NCBI GenBank assembly: GCA_934725105.1
Contig: CAKVBD010000003.1
Location: 36,694-100,693 of the forward strand
Reading direction: 5' to 3'
DNA from: an uncultured Bulleidia sp.
Lineage (GTDB): Bacteria; Bacillota_I; Bacilli_A; Erysipelotrichales; Erysipelotrichaceae
DNA: 64,000 nucleotides
The notes beneath the pieces are model-generated. The model was not told the DNA's origin. It was given only the letters and a program-made list of their open reading frames with translations, and searched no databases. Both the position numbers and the translations under genes were made by a program. Positions 8,429 to 16,454 of the stretch are shown one piece after another. The stretch's first letter is position 1; each line of letters begins with the position of its first letter.

Positions 8429-8758
8429 TTACAAGTTTAAGCAATCAGCGATTTCATAGATTGCTTTTCGATCTAAACGATAGTATGAAGATCTGGACAA
8501 ACTCTCAAAATACAGTTTGTTATCATTTTGATCAAAATAAATAGCACGTAAGAATAAGTTACTTTCTTTTGAGCATAGTTCTAAAACAAAGTTTAGATAC
8601 CCAACCATTTCTAAATCTGAATGTGTCTGTTTTACATAATCAATCTTATGGTTATCATAACCATCTAATAAAAGACGATCAATGTTTTTTCGATAGCATT
8701 TTGCAATATACTTCACATCCTTCTTCAATTGTCTAAAGTTTTTCTTTCCTTTATACAT
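8429..8758 (-). CDS. Hypothetical protein with ArpU/RinA-like C-terminal helix-turn-helix
   Basis: 109 residues from the chosen ATG at 8756-8758, which follows AGGGG; an upstream in-frame start at 8806 is less likely. The N-terminal half is basic (MYKGKKNFRQLKKDVKYIAK). The C-terminal SRSSYYRLDRKAIYEIADCL resembles the last helices of phage late-gene activators and sigma region 4 (pattern STYYRLKRKAL). It is first in the apparent operon with the ACP-like gene and ptsI. DNA binding is inferred from this short resemblance; otherwise unrecognised. Confidence 0.6.
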   Translation of the reverse strand: MYKGKKNFRQLKKDVKYIAKCYRKNIDRLLLDGYDNHKIDYVKQTHSDLEMVGYLNFVLELCSKESNLFLRAIYFDQNDNKLYFESLSRSSYYRLDRKAIYEIADCLNL

Positions 8759-8842
8759 CTTCCCCTTCCTTTCTACCCCTCTTGCTCCATATATAATACT
8801 ATTCACAGTTTTTTCTAAATCTCCCTGAAATTTTTTAAAAAA

Positions 8843-8871
8843 ATGACAAACTTCTAGAAGATTGATAAAAT
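8843..8871 (+). promoter_or_regulatory. Promoter of the membrane protein at 8894, with palindrome in the spacer
   Basis: -35 ATGACA (8843-8848), 17-bp spacer, -10 TAAAAT (8866-8871). The spacer holds a perfect 10-bp palindrome CTTCTAGAAG (8851-8860), a possible operator. Confidence 0.6.
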
Positions 8872-8893
8872 ACTCGTGATAGTAAGGAGTCCT

Positions 8894-9556
8894 ATGACAA
8901 ATACATCTATAACGACATTATCTAAGAAAAGAATACTCATAACGCTGGCAATATTTATCTGTACACCTTTGCTGGCGCATTTAATAAACATCGCTGTTGT
9001 ACAATATGATCTCTCATTAATGTTTTCACTAAATTTGGGTGCTGCTGTTATGATCATGTACAATTGGAATCTATTTGGCATCCATTATAATCGTGCAAAA
9101 TATAACTTCATTGATACATGCATTTATTCTTTTATCGCATTTGTTCTGTTTACTTTATGGACATATATTAGCAACCGTTACTTAAAATGTATTGTCATTA
9201 TGCCAAGGACAGAAGTACTCGTACGATACGGATATGCAAGAATTGGAATGCTGGTTGCATACTCCTTTTCAGAAGCAAGTATGCTTTGCATTGTAGAAAA
9301 ATGTGCTACGGATCCATTAACGATTCATCACCGTGAATTGCAAATCATTTTATTATCTGGCATTTCCATTGGTTTATTAACTACTATCTTATTTCTTCCA
9401 AGCAAGAATCTATTAACAATATTGATTACCTTGTTATATAACGTTGTTCTCTGTACGATTCTTTCTTACTTGTATAATCAATCCAATTCCTTCATTCCAG
9501 GATTGATTGGTTTTGCGGGAAGTAATTTATTCTTCATGATTGCATCATTGTTATAA
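8894..9556 (+). CDS. Multi-pass membrane protein, possibly a degenerate CPBP-like family member
   Basis: 220 residues from the ATG at 8894, which follows AAGGAG by 4 nt (an earlier in-frame start at 8876 lacks an RBS). Six to seven hydrophobic segments span nearly the whole length. The final segment (NSFIPGLIGFAGSNLFFMIA) is reminiscent of the last helix of CPBP/Abi membrane proteases, but the catalytic EExxxR and HxxxN pairs are not clear, so I would not call it a protease. Divergent from the ptsI operon. Function unknown. Confidence 0.7.
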   Translation: MTNTSITTLSKKRILITLAIFICTPLLAHLINIAVVQYDLSLMFSLNLGAAVMIMYNWNLFGIHYNRAKYNFIDTCIYSFIAFVLFTLWTYISNRYLKCIVIMPRTEVLVRYGYARIGMLVAYSFSEASMLCIVEKCATDPLTIHHRELQIILLSGISIGLLTTILFLPSKNLLTILITLLYNVVLCTILSYLYNQSNSFIPGLIGFAGSNLFFMIASLL

Positions 9557-9582
9557 AAAAGCTGGGACAATCCAGCTTTTTT
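9555..9582. terminator. Bidirectional terminator between 9556 and 9586
   Basis: Stem GCTGG/CCAGC (9561-9565, 9572-9576) flanked by A6 and T6, so it can serve both converging genes. Confidence 0.85.
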
Positions 9583-9585
9583 CAA

Positions 9586-10113
9586 TTACTCATCGACTTC
9601 AATTAATCCATATCCGCCATTATGACGGGCATATACAACAGCGATTTTTTCACTGTCTTCATCTTTGTAGATATAGAAACTATGACCAGATAGCTCCATT
9701 TGCATGATTGCTTCATCTAGTACCATTTCTTCTGCAGTAACACTCTTTGTCTTTACTGGAATATCATTTTCTTCATCTGAATCAACTTCATCAATAAATG
9801 CTTGTGCAAGATGTTCTTTATGTCTCTTGCTTAGGCGGGTCTTTTGTCTTCTAATCTGATCTTCCAGCTTATCAATTGCTAAATCAACTGCTGCATAGAA
9901 ATCATCATTTACTACTTCAGTTCTTAAAATACCGATCTTTGTTGGAATCGTAACTTCTACTTTCTGAGAATTCGGATAGACACGTGCAACGACTCTTACG
10001 ATCGTATCATCATCGATAATCAGATACTTGCTCAATGATGAAATCTTCTTTTCGATCTTCTCCTTCATGGCTGGTGTAACAGTGACATTTTTACCTACAA
10101 TTTCGAACCTCAT
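9586..10113 (-). CDS. hpf: Ribosome hibernation promoting factor, long form (HPF/YfiA)
   Basis: Dimerises 70S ribosomes into inactive 100S particles in stationary phase. 175 residues: an N-terminal S30AE domain (MRFEIVGKNVTVTPAMKEKI), a charged linker at about residues 95-118, and the C-terminal dimerisation domain (LDEAIMQMELSGHSFYIYKDEDS...IAVVYARHNGGYGLIEV). This architecture marks the long form typical of Bacillota. GGAGG lies 7 nt before the ATG at 10111-10113; the open frame upstream to 10146 is not needed. TATAAT at about 10190 on the minus strand is a probable -10. Confidence 0.96.
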   Translation of the reverse strand: MRFEIVGKNVTVTPAMKEKIEKKISSLSKYLIIDDDTIVRVVARVYPNSQKVEVTIPTKIGILRTEVVNDDFYAAVDLAIDKLEDQIRRQKTRLSKRHKEHLAQAFIDEVDSDEENDIPVKTKSVTAEEMVLDEAIMQMELSGHSFYIYKDEDSEKIAVVYARHNGGYGLIEVDE

Positions 10114-10278
10114 AATAATTCCTCCTGTTAAAATTGTATAATACACACATGTGACGATTATTTTTTAGATATATCTTTTTGATAATTTTATTATAGCAGT
10201 TCTTTTGCTAATAATGTGAAAAAAAGATGAAGAAAAATAAAAAAGAAATACAAAAAAGAAGTTCATCTGCTGAACTTC

Positions 10279-11745
10279 TTACATTTTTTTCAACCAGCTA
10301 TAAACAACCGTCATCGCATAGGAATCCATACCGCAATATTTCTTCAGATCTTCAATGATTTTTCTCTTTTCATCTTGATCTACATCATCATTATAATCTA
10401 AATGTCTCCATTGAAATACCGCATCCATTCCCTGACGAATATCCAACGCCTGATATCCTGGATCATCCATCATAGACATGATGGATTTCAAAGACCATTG
10501 TCCTCTCATTCTTGTATCATACACAGTTCCAGACAAGAATGGTAATTGAAGATCTTCCATTCTTTCATTGATGGATAATAGCTTCTGGCTTAAATCAGGA
10601 AACAGTTGTGCAAATTCTTGAATTCTCACTTTTTCTGCACCTTCTGCATTGTATGCAATAACTGTTCCAGTTGATGGAATATCTTTTGTCAGATTTTCTG
10701 CCATATCTCTACGGTCATCATGAATATTGAGATAAATCTTTTTCTGTAAAGATCCATCTTCCTGCATGATAATCAATGCATATTCAAATGGTAATACATC
10801 ATATGGTTTCATTCCAATATATGGTGGAATAGCAAATCTTTCCCATTCAAAATCTAAAAATGCTATTGGATATTGAATTTTAGACAGCCAGGATTGCAAA
10901 GCTAAATGATCAACAAACAATCCTCCATTCAAATCTGCACAAATTTGAGCGAATTGTTGTCTGCTTCCTTCAATACGATCAATCTCAGCATCTTTTAAAT
11001 AGCGTTTTCCTTCTTCCAGCATCTTATATTTTTCACTGGAAGCAATCAGTGTCAGAATAGAATTATCTTCCATTTTTTCTTCATGTGGGAAACATTGTTC
11101 GTAATAAATACATTTGCTTCTTCCTGTGCACTTATTCGTTCTTACAGGAGGATCTAGATCTTCCAATGTTGTATTTTCCATTTCTTCCAGTAAAGGATGT
11201 ACATCTTTCATTGCCTGCAGAAGTGTTGGCTTGATTGGCTGCGTTGGATTATTTTTATTATTATAGAAACAGTCCGTCACAACAAATAGCTTTTCTGGAT
11301 CAAGCTGTTTTCCACGAACATATTCTCCATTCAAATGAATCATGTAAATATCATTCACTTGAATTCCATTGTTTTCCAATACCCATAAAGTATCTGTATA
11401 AAATGCAAGATCATTTGTATGTGGATAAATACCAATAAATAGAAAATACAAATCCCATCCATGATTTGTACGATGTAGAAATGGTACTTTCACACGTAGA
11501 GAATCATATTCAAAGCGAGCCTTTACTAACCATTCATACTGTTCTAAAGCATCTAATGCTTTTTGTGCTTCATCCCCAACACTGCCAAGAAAATATTCTT
11601 GAATTCCTAATTTCTGAATTGCCAGATCGCTAACTTTTTCATCCAAACGAACAAATGGATGATATTCTGTCGTATCATCCTTTAAATCATTGAAATATAA
11701 GCGTGGACATCTAGAAAACTTTTTACAATCACTAATATGAAACAT
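10279..11745 (-). CDS. DUF2779 domain protein (predicted nuclease-like)
   Basis: 488 residues from the ATG at 11743-11745 (RBS AGGTGA). The N-terminus HISDCKKFSRCPRLYF and a mid-protein cluster CTGRSKCIYYEQCF resemble the Cys pattern of Cas4/RecB-like Fe-S nucleases. The second half contains PIAFLDFEWERFAIPPYIGMKPYDVLPFEY, characteristic of DUF2779, with acidic residues expected for an RNase H-like 3'-5' exonuclease fold. Nuclease activity is inference. It lies just downstream of aroD on the same strand. Confidence 0.82.
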   Translation of the reverse strand: MFHISDCKKFSRCPRLYFNDLKDDTTEYHPFVRLDEKVSDLAIQKLGIQEYFLGSVGDEAQKALDALEQYEWLVKARFEYDSLRVKVPFLHRTNHGWDLYFLFIGIYPHTNDLAFYTDTLWVLENNGIQVNDIYMIHLNGEYVRGKQLDPEKLFVVTDCFYNNKNNPTQPIKPTLLQAMKDVHPLLEEMENTTLEDLDPPVRTNKCTGRSKCIYYEQCFPHEEKMEDNSILTLIASSEKYKMLEEGKRYLKDAEIDRIEGSRQQFAQICADLNGGLFVDHLALQSWLSKIQYPIAFLDFEWERFAIPPYIGMKPYDVLPFEYALIIMQEDGSLQKKIYLNIHDDRRDMAENLTKDIPSTGTVIAYNAEGAEKVRIQEFAQLFPDLSQKLLSINERMEDLQLPFLSGTVYDTRMRGQWSLKSIMSMMDDPGYQALDIRQGMDAVFQWRHLDYNDDVDQDEKRKIIEDLKKYCGMDSYAMTVVYSWLKKM

Positions 11746-11785
11746 AAAATCACCTACGTTATTGTAACACACAAGTATCTTTGTT

Positions 11786-12523
11786 TCATCGTTGATGCAA
11801 AGCTTCTAAGATACTGTCTAAAACATTTGCCTCTAACTGCCCTGGCGCACTTGCATTCTTTGCACATCCAAATGTCATACAGGAATGAAATAATTCTCCA
11901 GAGATTCTTGAAATGACACCTAATTGAGACATCGACATTGATACAAGCAGGCAAGACGTTTTTTTTGATGCATCATTTGTTGCACGCAAAAGTGTCAAGA
12001 CATCATCACTGTCTTTTGGCATATATGCTACTTTAGCAATATCACACTGCATTTGTTCCATTTTAGAAAAGCGATACATGATTTCTTCATAGGAAGGAGT
12101 CTTTGAAAAATCATGATTACTCATAATAACTTTCACACCATTTTCATGTGCATATTTCACAAGTGAAGTAATGATTTCTTCATCCAGAAAACACTCAAGG
12201 TCAACAAGATCGCAACATTGACTAGAAATCACCGGTTTCAATAGAGAACAATACTCTTCTTTGCTCACGCAGACATTTCCACCTTCATCTTGTGTTCGAC
12301 ACGTTACAAGTAATGGTGTTTCTCCTAGAAGATCACGTATTACATAAATATCATTTTTTACTTGATCCATATCTTCATAGAAATCAATTCTCCACTCAAC
12401 AAGATCATATTTCAACCCTTGCAAATTAGAGATTTCCTCTTCTAATAAATGAAGATTCTTCCCCATGACAGGAACACAGATCTTAGGTGTTCCATTTCCA
12501 AATTCTATATTTCTTACAATCAT
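11786..12523 (-). CDS. aroD: 3-dehydroquinate dehydratase, type I
   Basis: Shikimate-pathway enzyme that dehydrates 3-dehydroquinate through a Schiff base. 245 residues, usual for the type I class. Visible motifs are VEWRID (substrate binding), VIMSNHDF with the catalytic His, and IAKVAYMPKD with the Schiff-base Lys. AAAGGTGA precedes the ATG. No other shikimate genes are nearby. A short membrane-protein ORF immediately upstream ends 13 nt before the start. Confidence 0.96.
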   Translation of the reverse strand: MIVRNIEFGNGTPKICVPVMGKNLHLLEEEISNLQGLKYDLVEWRIDFYEDMDQVKNDIYVIRDLLGETPLLVTCRTQDEGGNVCVSKEEYCSLLKPVISSQCCDLVDLECFLDEEIITSLVKYAHENGVKVIMSNHDFSKTPSYEEIMYRFSKMEQMQCDIAKVAYMPKDSDDVLTLLRATNDASKKTSCLLVSMSMSQLGVISRISGELFHSCMTFGCAKNASAPGQLEANVLDSILEALHQR

Positions 12524-12536
12524 ATATTCACCTTTA

Positions 12537-12680
12537 TCACATCAATAACAAAATAAATAATTGAACCACTGTTAAGCATAAAGAAACAGCTAACAATAAA
12601 AGAAGCAAAATAACCCAGAATTTCTGAAATCTGGAAAAACCTCTCAACAGATTTGTTTTGAATTTTTTATTCTTTTTCAT
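12537..12680 (-). CDS. Possible 47-residue single-span membrane protein
   Basis: Short ORF starting MKKNKKFKTNLLRGFSRF, with a basic cytoplasmic end followed by a long hydrophobic segment (about residues 22-46). GAGG lies only about 3 nt before the ATG, a poor spacing. It ends just before the aroD RBS, so it could be co-transcribed. The positively charged start and clean membrane helix favour a real small protein, but no homology is recognised. Confidence 0.45.
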   Translation of the reverse strand: MKKNKKFKTNLLRGFSRFQKFWVILLLLLLAVSLCLTVVQLFILLLM

Positions 12681-12717
12681 ATTCCTCAAACATTTTACAA
12701 CGCAATAAAATATAAAA

Positions 12718-12741
12718 AAAGTATCTGTCTCCAGATACTCA
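12718..12741 (-). terminator. Terminator after tRNA-Ser
   Basis: Minus-strand hairpin GTATCTGG/CAGATAC followed by seven T. Confidence 0.8.
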
Positions 12742-12745
12742 TCTA

Positions 12746-12836
12746 TGGCGCAGGATCAGGGATTTGAACCCTGGCACCGGTTTCCCGATCTACGAGCTTT
12801 CCAAGCCCGCCCCTTCAACCGCTTGGGTAATCCTGC
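12746..12836 (-). tRNA. tRNA-Ser (anticodon GGA)
   Basis: 91-nt class II tRNA. Acceptor GCAGGAT pairs with ATCCTGC, the discriminator is G, and the 3' CCA is encoded. The anticodon loop reads CTTGGAAAG, giving GGA for UCC/UCU. The long variable arm (TAGATCGGGAAACCGGTGCC) and T-loop GGTTCAAATCC are present. Confidence 0.97.
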
Positions 12837-12907
12837 ATTGCTTATCTAGTTTACAACAGATTAGAATGAAAAGCAAACATTATTTTATATCTATTTTTGT
12901 GAAAGCG

Positions 12908-12936
12908 TTGTTATTTTCGAATTTCCTCGATATAAT
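12908..12936 (+). promoter_or_regulatory. Promoter of the FMN-binding lipoprotein, with cre-like overlap
   Basis: -35 TTGTTA (12908-12913), 17-bp spacer, perfect -10 TATAAT (12931-12936). A cre-like 14-mer (12900-12913, TGAAAGCGTTGTTA) fits the CcpA consensus at 12 of 14 positions and overlaps the -35. The cre assignment is tentative. Confidence 0.65.
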
Positions 12937-12959
12937 GCCATTATACGGAGGAAAAATAA

Positions 12960-13319
12960 ATGAAAAAATTATTAAATAGTCTTGCTGCAATTGCTATGGC
13001 AGCTTCACTCACTGCTTGTTCTTCTTCAAAGAGTTCTGCATATTCCGGAACAACAAAAGGTACAGCAAAAGGTATGGGTGACATTACTGTTACTTTAACA
13101 TTAAAAGATGGTAAAATCACTGAATGTTCCGTTGACGGTGCTGGAGAAACAGAAGGAATCGGCACAAATGCTATTGATCAGTTACCTGGTGAAATTGTAA
13201 AGGAAAACAAGATCAGTGTTGATGGTGTGACTGGTGCAACAATCACTTCTGATGCAATTAAGGATGCAGCAAAAGCTGCTTTAGAAGCTGCTGGCTTAAA
13301 CGCAAGCGACTACGAATAA
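12960..13319 (+). CDS. Secreted FMN-binding lipoprotein with ApbE flavinylation motif
   Basis: 119-residue exported lipoprotein with lipobox LTAC (Cys20). The mature part is a single FMN_bind domain. DGVTGATITS (residues 88-97) matches the ApbE flavin-transfer motif D(G/S)xx(G)AT, so FMN is expected to be linked to Thr94 outside the membrane. Such proteins carry electrons in extracellular electron transfer or respiratory chains. GGAGG lies 7 nt before the ATG, and a strong promoter and a terminator flank it. No ApbE or membrane dehydrogenase is in the window. Confidence 0.9.
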   Translation: MKKLLNSLAAIAMAASLTACSSSKSSAYSGTTKGTAKGMGDITVTLTLKDGKITECSVDGAGETEGIGTNAIDQLPGEIVKENKISVDGVTGATITSDAIKDAAKAALEAAGLNASDYE

Positions 13320-13326
13320 ACACTTT

Positions 13327-13352
13327 AAAGGATGCAAAACGCATCCTTTTTT
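13327..13352 (+). terminator. Terminator after the FMN-binding lipoprotein
   Basis: AAAGGATGC/GCATCCTTT hairpin followed by T-run. Confidence 0.9.
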
Positions 13353-13366
13353 CAATTCATAACAAA

Positions 13367-13397
13367 ATAAAAAGCCAGTGATTTCTATTTCACTGGC
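13367..13397 (-). terminator. Terminator after the NSS transporter
   Basis: Minus-strand stem GCCAGTGA/TCACTGGC (13374-13397) followed by TTTTTATTTT. Confidence 0.85.
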
Positions 13398-13419
13398 ATA
13401 GTTCATTGAAAAATAAATT

Positions 13420-14772
13420 TCATAACAGTCCCTGTATCAGAATGACTAAAATCATTACTGGCAACACGTATTGGAAATATGGTTTTAACTTCTTCGAGAG
13501 ATGCATCCCCTTTCCTGTATTACATTCTTCTACATAAGAATCAAATCCCCATCCCCATTTTGTCGTACAGAATAACAAATAGATCAATGAACCAGCAGGA
13601 AGCAATAGATTCGATACAATGAAATCCTCAGAATCTAGAATATCTCTTCCTCCAATCAAATGTACATTAGATAGAACATTATAGCCAAGTGCACAAGGAA
13701 TACTCATAACAAATACAATGATGCAGCAGATCAGTACTGCCTTTTTTCTAGAAAATTGAAAGTTTTCCATTGTTGTAGAAATCAGGTTTTCAAATACCGC
13801 AATCACCGTAGAAAAACTCGCAAATGACATAAACAGAAAAAATAATGCTCCCCATAATTGTCCACCTTGCATATGCATAAATACTTTTGGCAGTGTCATA
13901 AATATTAAAGATGGTCCAGCATCAGGATCTACGCCAAATGAGAAGCATGCTGGAAAAATAATCAATCCAGCCAGTAAAGCAATAAACGTATCTAAGGAAG
14001 CAATTGTAAATGCTTCACTAGTTAATGTCTTTTCACTAGACATGTAAGAGCCAAAGATTTCCATTGCCGCAATGCCTAATGACAATGTAAAGAACGCCTG
14101 ATTCATCGCATTAGAAATAACAGTTGATATGCCTGTCTGCTGTAATCGTTCCATACTTGGCAAAAGATAAAATGCAATACCTGACTTTGCTCCAGGCAAC
14201 AGACAGGAATGCACTGCTAAAACAACAATCAGTACAATAAGTGCACTCATCATAATCGTGGATATTTTTTCCAATCCCTTCTGCAATCCAAAAGAACATA
14301 TCGCAAATCCACCAAAGACACTGATTGCCATATATAAAAGTAATTCTTTTGGACTGGCAAGCATATTGGAAAAAACCATATTCGCAGCTTCATTAGAAAT
14401 ACCATTAAATGTACCCTGTAAAAACTTCACAAAGTACGCAATCATCCATCCGCATACTGTTGTGTAATACATCATCAGCATCAAACACCCAAAAATACAG
14501 ACCCATCCATGGATATGCCAGTATGAATTTTTTGGTTCTAGTTTCTCATATGCCTGTACAACAGAAGCTTTTGATGCTCTACCAACTGCTAATTCCATTG
14601 TCAATACAGGTAAACCCATAATAATTAAAAATAACAAATAAAACAGAACAAAAAAGCCCCCGCCGTTCTGTCCAGCAAGATATGGAAATTTCCATACATT
14701 TCCAATGCCAATTGCACAACCTGCAGATACAAGCAGGAAGCCAATACGTGATCCAAATTTTTCTCTTTTCAT
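13420..14772 (-). CDS. Sodium-dependent transporter, NSS/SNF family
   Basis: Na+-coupled symporter of the neurotransmitter:sodium symporter family, likely importing an amino acid. 450 residues from the ATG at 14770-14772 (GGGGA upstream), with about 11-12 membrane helices. The first helix carries the family signature SRIGFLLVSAGCAIGIGNVWKFPYL followed by NGGGFF. Helix 6 is NAMNQAFFTLSLGIAAMEIFGSYM. Substrate cannot be read from the sequence. Monocistronic, between two unrelated + strand genes. Confidence 0.94.
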   Translation of the reverse strand: MKREKFGSRIGFLLVSAGCAIGIGNVWKFPYLAGQNGGGFFVLFYLLFLIIMGLPVLTMELAVGRASKASVVQAYEKLEPKNSYWHIHGWVCIFGCLMLMMYYTTVCGWMIAYFVKFLQGTFNGISNEAANMVFSNMLASPKELLLYMAISVFGGFAICSFGLQKGLEKISTIMMSALIVLIVVLAVHSCLLPGAKSGIAFYLLPSMERLQQTGISTVISNAMNQAFFTLSLGIAAMEIFGSYMSSEKTLTSEAFTIASLDTFIALLAGLIIFPACFSFGVDPDAGPSLIFMTLPKVFMHMQGGQLWGALFFLFMSFASFSTVIAVFENLISTTMENFQFSRKKAVLICCIIVFVMSIPCALGYNVLSNVHLIGGRDILDSEDFIVSNLLLPAGSLIYLLFCTTKWGWGFDSYVEECNTGKGMHLSKKLKPYFQYVLPVMILVILIQGLL

Positions 14773-14845
14773 ATTTTCCCCATTTTCAACAAGAAAAATC
14801 ATACCGTCATTTCGTGTTTTTATCAAATCAAGCTATAATAAATGT

Positions 14846-15460
14846 ATGTTACTAAAAAAAGAAATCAATTTAAATTATCTGGAAAACTGGCCTGAACATT
14901 ATTATGAAATTAAGGATATCAATGAGAGAGAAAACATCTTAAAGTCTTATATTGAAAAGAATCCTGATTCATTAGATGACCAAACCCGATTACAGCTTCT
15001 ACAAAAACGTTTTATATGTCTAAAAGATCATAAACGTGCAGATTTGTTTATGCGTGGATGGATCAATTCCAAGACATTATCAACAGAAAACATTCATTTC
15101 TTTAATAAAAAAAGAATAGAAAAAGAATTCAGACAATGCCTGGAAGATCTATGTATCCTGAATTATGAAAGAAGTCCCATTCTTCATGAAGAATGGAAAA
15201 GCTTTTCACAGGAATTTATTCTTTCCTGTATTGATTCCCATTCTTATAAGCAGGTTGCTGTGGGAATTGGTCATGTCAGTGATAAAAATGTTGCGATGCG
15301 TATTGCTGGAGACATTGATCACATCACAAAAAAGCTCCCTGCATCTTTCTTGCTTGAAGAAGAATGCAAAGAGCTTCATGATATTATGGTTGAAACATAT
15401 CAACAGATGCTTGAAAACGGTGAACAGTATTGGAATGATTACTGTAATAATCTAAGATAA
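14846..15460 (+). CDS. Hypothetical protein, perhaps DUF6553-like
   Basis: 204-residue soluble, charged, probably all-helical protein starting MLLKKEINLNYLENWPEHYY. The central QKRFICLKDHKRADLFMRGWINSK recalls a family of helical Bacillota proteins (DUF6553), but this is memory-based and weak. The frame is open upstream into the NSS gene; 14846 is chosen because TATAAT (14835-14840) sits just 5 nt before this ATG and no Shine-Dalgarno exists, suggesting a leaderless message. Its 3' end overlaps the convergent sugar-binding gene by 22 nt. Confidence 0.6.
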   Translation: MLLKKEINLNYLENWPEHYYEIKDINERENILKSYIEKNPDSLDDQTRLQLLQKRFICLKDHKRADLFMRGWINSKTLSTENIHFFNKKRIEKEFRQCLEDLCILNYERSPILHEEWKSFSQEFILSCIDSHSYKQVAVGIGHVSDKNVAMRIAGDIDHITKKLPASFLLEEECKELHDIMVETYQQMLENGEQYWNDYCNNLR

Positions 15461-16452
15461 TCATCTACATTCTCTATTGTTACTTTTTGATAAGGACTGC
15501 GAATATATCTACCATTCTTTAAATCAAACGAATCTAACGATTCGTTTTTTGCGAGTACAATTGACAAATCTGCAATCGCATCTGCCTGCATGATTCCATC
15601 ATTATAGACAGTACCAATCATATTACCTTCCTTGACCTGTTCTAATCCATCTTCTGTGCCATCAATACCAATCACGATTGGCCATTGTTCTTTCGCAATT
15701 CCATTTTCATTTAATGCCTGAATTGCACCAATTGCCATCTCATCATTATTTGCCAGAATCAATTCAATATCAGTATTGAATTTTGATATCAGCTGTTTTG
15801 TTTTTGTACATGCCTGACTTCTATTCCAGTTAGCAATCGCAAAACTTAATTTTTCTAGAACAATACCTTCATCTGAAATTGTTTGAATCGATACATCCGT
15901 TCTAACAATTGCATCCTGATGTCCTGTTTCGCCTTCTAAAATAATATACTGAATTTTCCCATCTTGATTCTTGTCAACTTCTGGATGTTCTTTGATATAG
16001 TCTGAGACAATTTCACCTTGCATTTTTCCAGATTCATTCGCATCTGCACCTACATAATATAATCTTGTCCAGCTCTCTAAATCTTGTGAAACCAGTTCTC
16101 GATTAAAGAAAACAATTGGCACATTGGAATCTTCCGCCATACTGATAATTTTTTTCGGTGCAGTTCGATCAACAAGATTGACACAAATCACATCATAAGA
16201 ATCATTTAACATATCAGAAACCTGACGATTTTGTGTTGATTGCGACTTTTCAGAATCCACAGATTTTACAATCACATTTTCATATGCATTCAATTGCTTT
16301 TCTATTCTAGATGATAATTCCATAATAAATGGATCATAAGAATCATAATAAGAAATACCAATACGAATCTTCTGTTTTTCTTCAATTGTCTTTTCTTTAC
16401 AGCCTGTTAAAAATAACATTAGTGATAATAATCCATACAAAACTTTACGCAT
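15439..16452 (-). CDS. Galactose/sugar-binding lipoprotein of the sensing operon (MglB-like)
   Basis: Extracytoplasmic substrate-binding lipoprotein of the Peripla_BP_4 (ribose/galactose) fold, 337 residues. Lipobox LTGC near Cys18. Hallmarks include RIGISYYDSYDPFI, VNLVDRTAPKKII, IPIVFFNRE-type segment (VPIVFFNRELV), LILANNDEMAIGAIQAL and VIGIDGTEDGL. GGAGA lies 6 nt before ATG 16450-16452. It is paralogous to the transporter's MglB at 23921. It is last in the operon with the regulator, kinase and second binding protein, so a role in sensing rather than uptake is likely. Confidence 0.9.
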   Translation of the reverse strand: MRKVLYGLLSLMLFLTGCKEKTIEEKQKIRIGISYYDSYDPFIMELSSRIEKQLNAYENVIVKSVDSEKSQSTQNRQVSDMLNDSYDVICVNLVDRTAPKKIISMAEDSNVPIVFFNRELVSQDLESWTRLYYVGADANESGKMQGEIVSDYIKEHPEVDKNQDGKIQYIILEGETGHQDAIVRTDVSIQTISDEGIVLEKLSFAIANWNRSQACTKTKQLISKFNTDIELILANNDEMAIGAIQALNENGIAKEQWPIVIGIDGTEDGLEQVKEGNMIGTVYNDGIMQADAIADLSIVLAKNESLDSFDLKNGRYIRSPYQKVTIENVDDYLRLLQ

Positions 16453-16454
16453 AA

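Noticed and set aside
12764..12979. 71-residue plus-strand ORF
   Set aside because: It reads through the antisense of tRNA-Ser and into the next promoter; no RBS.
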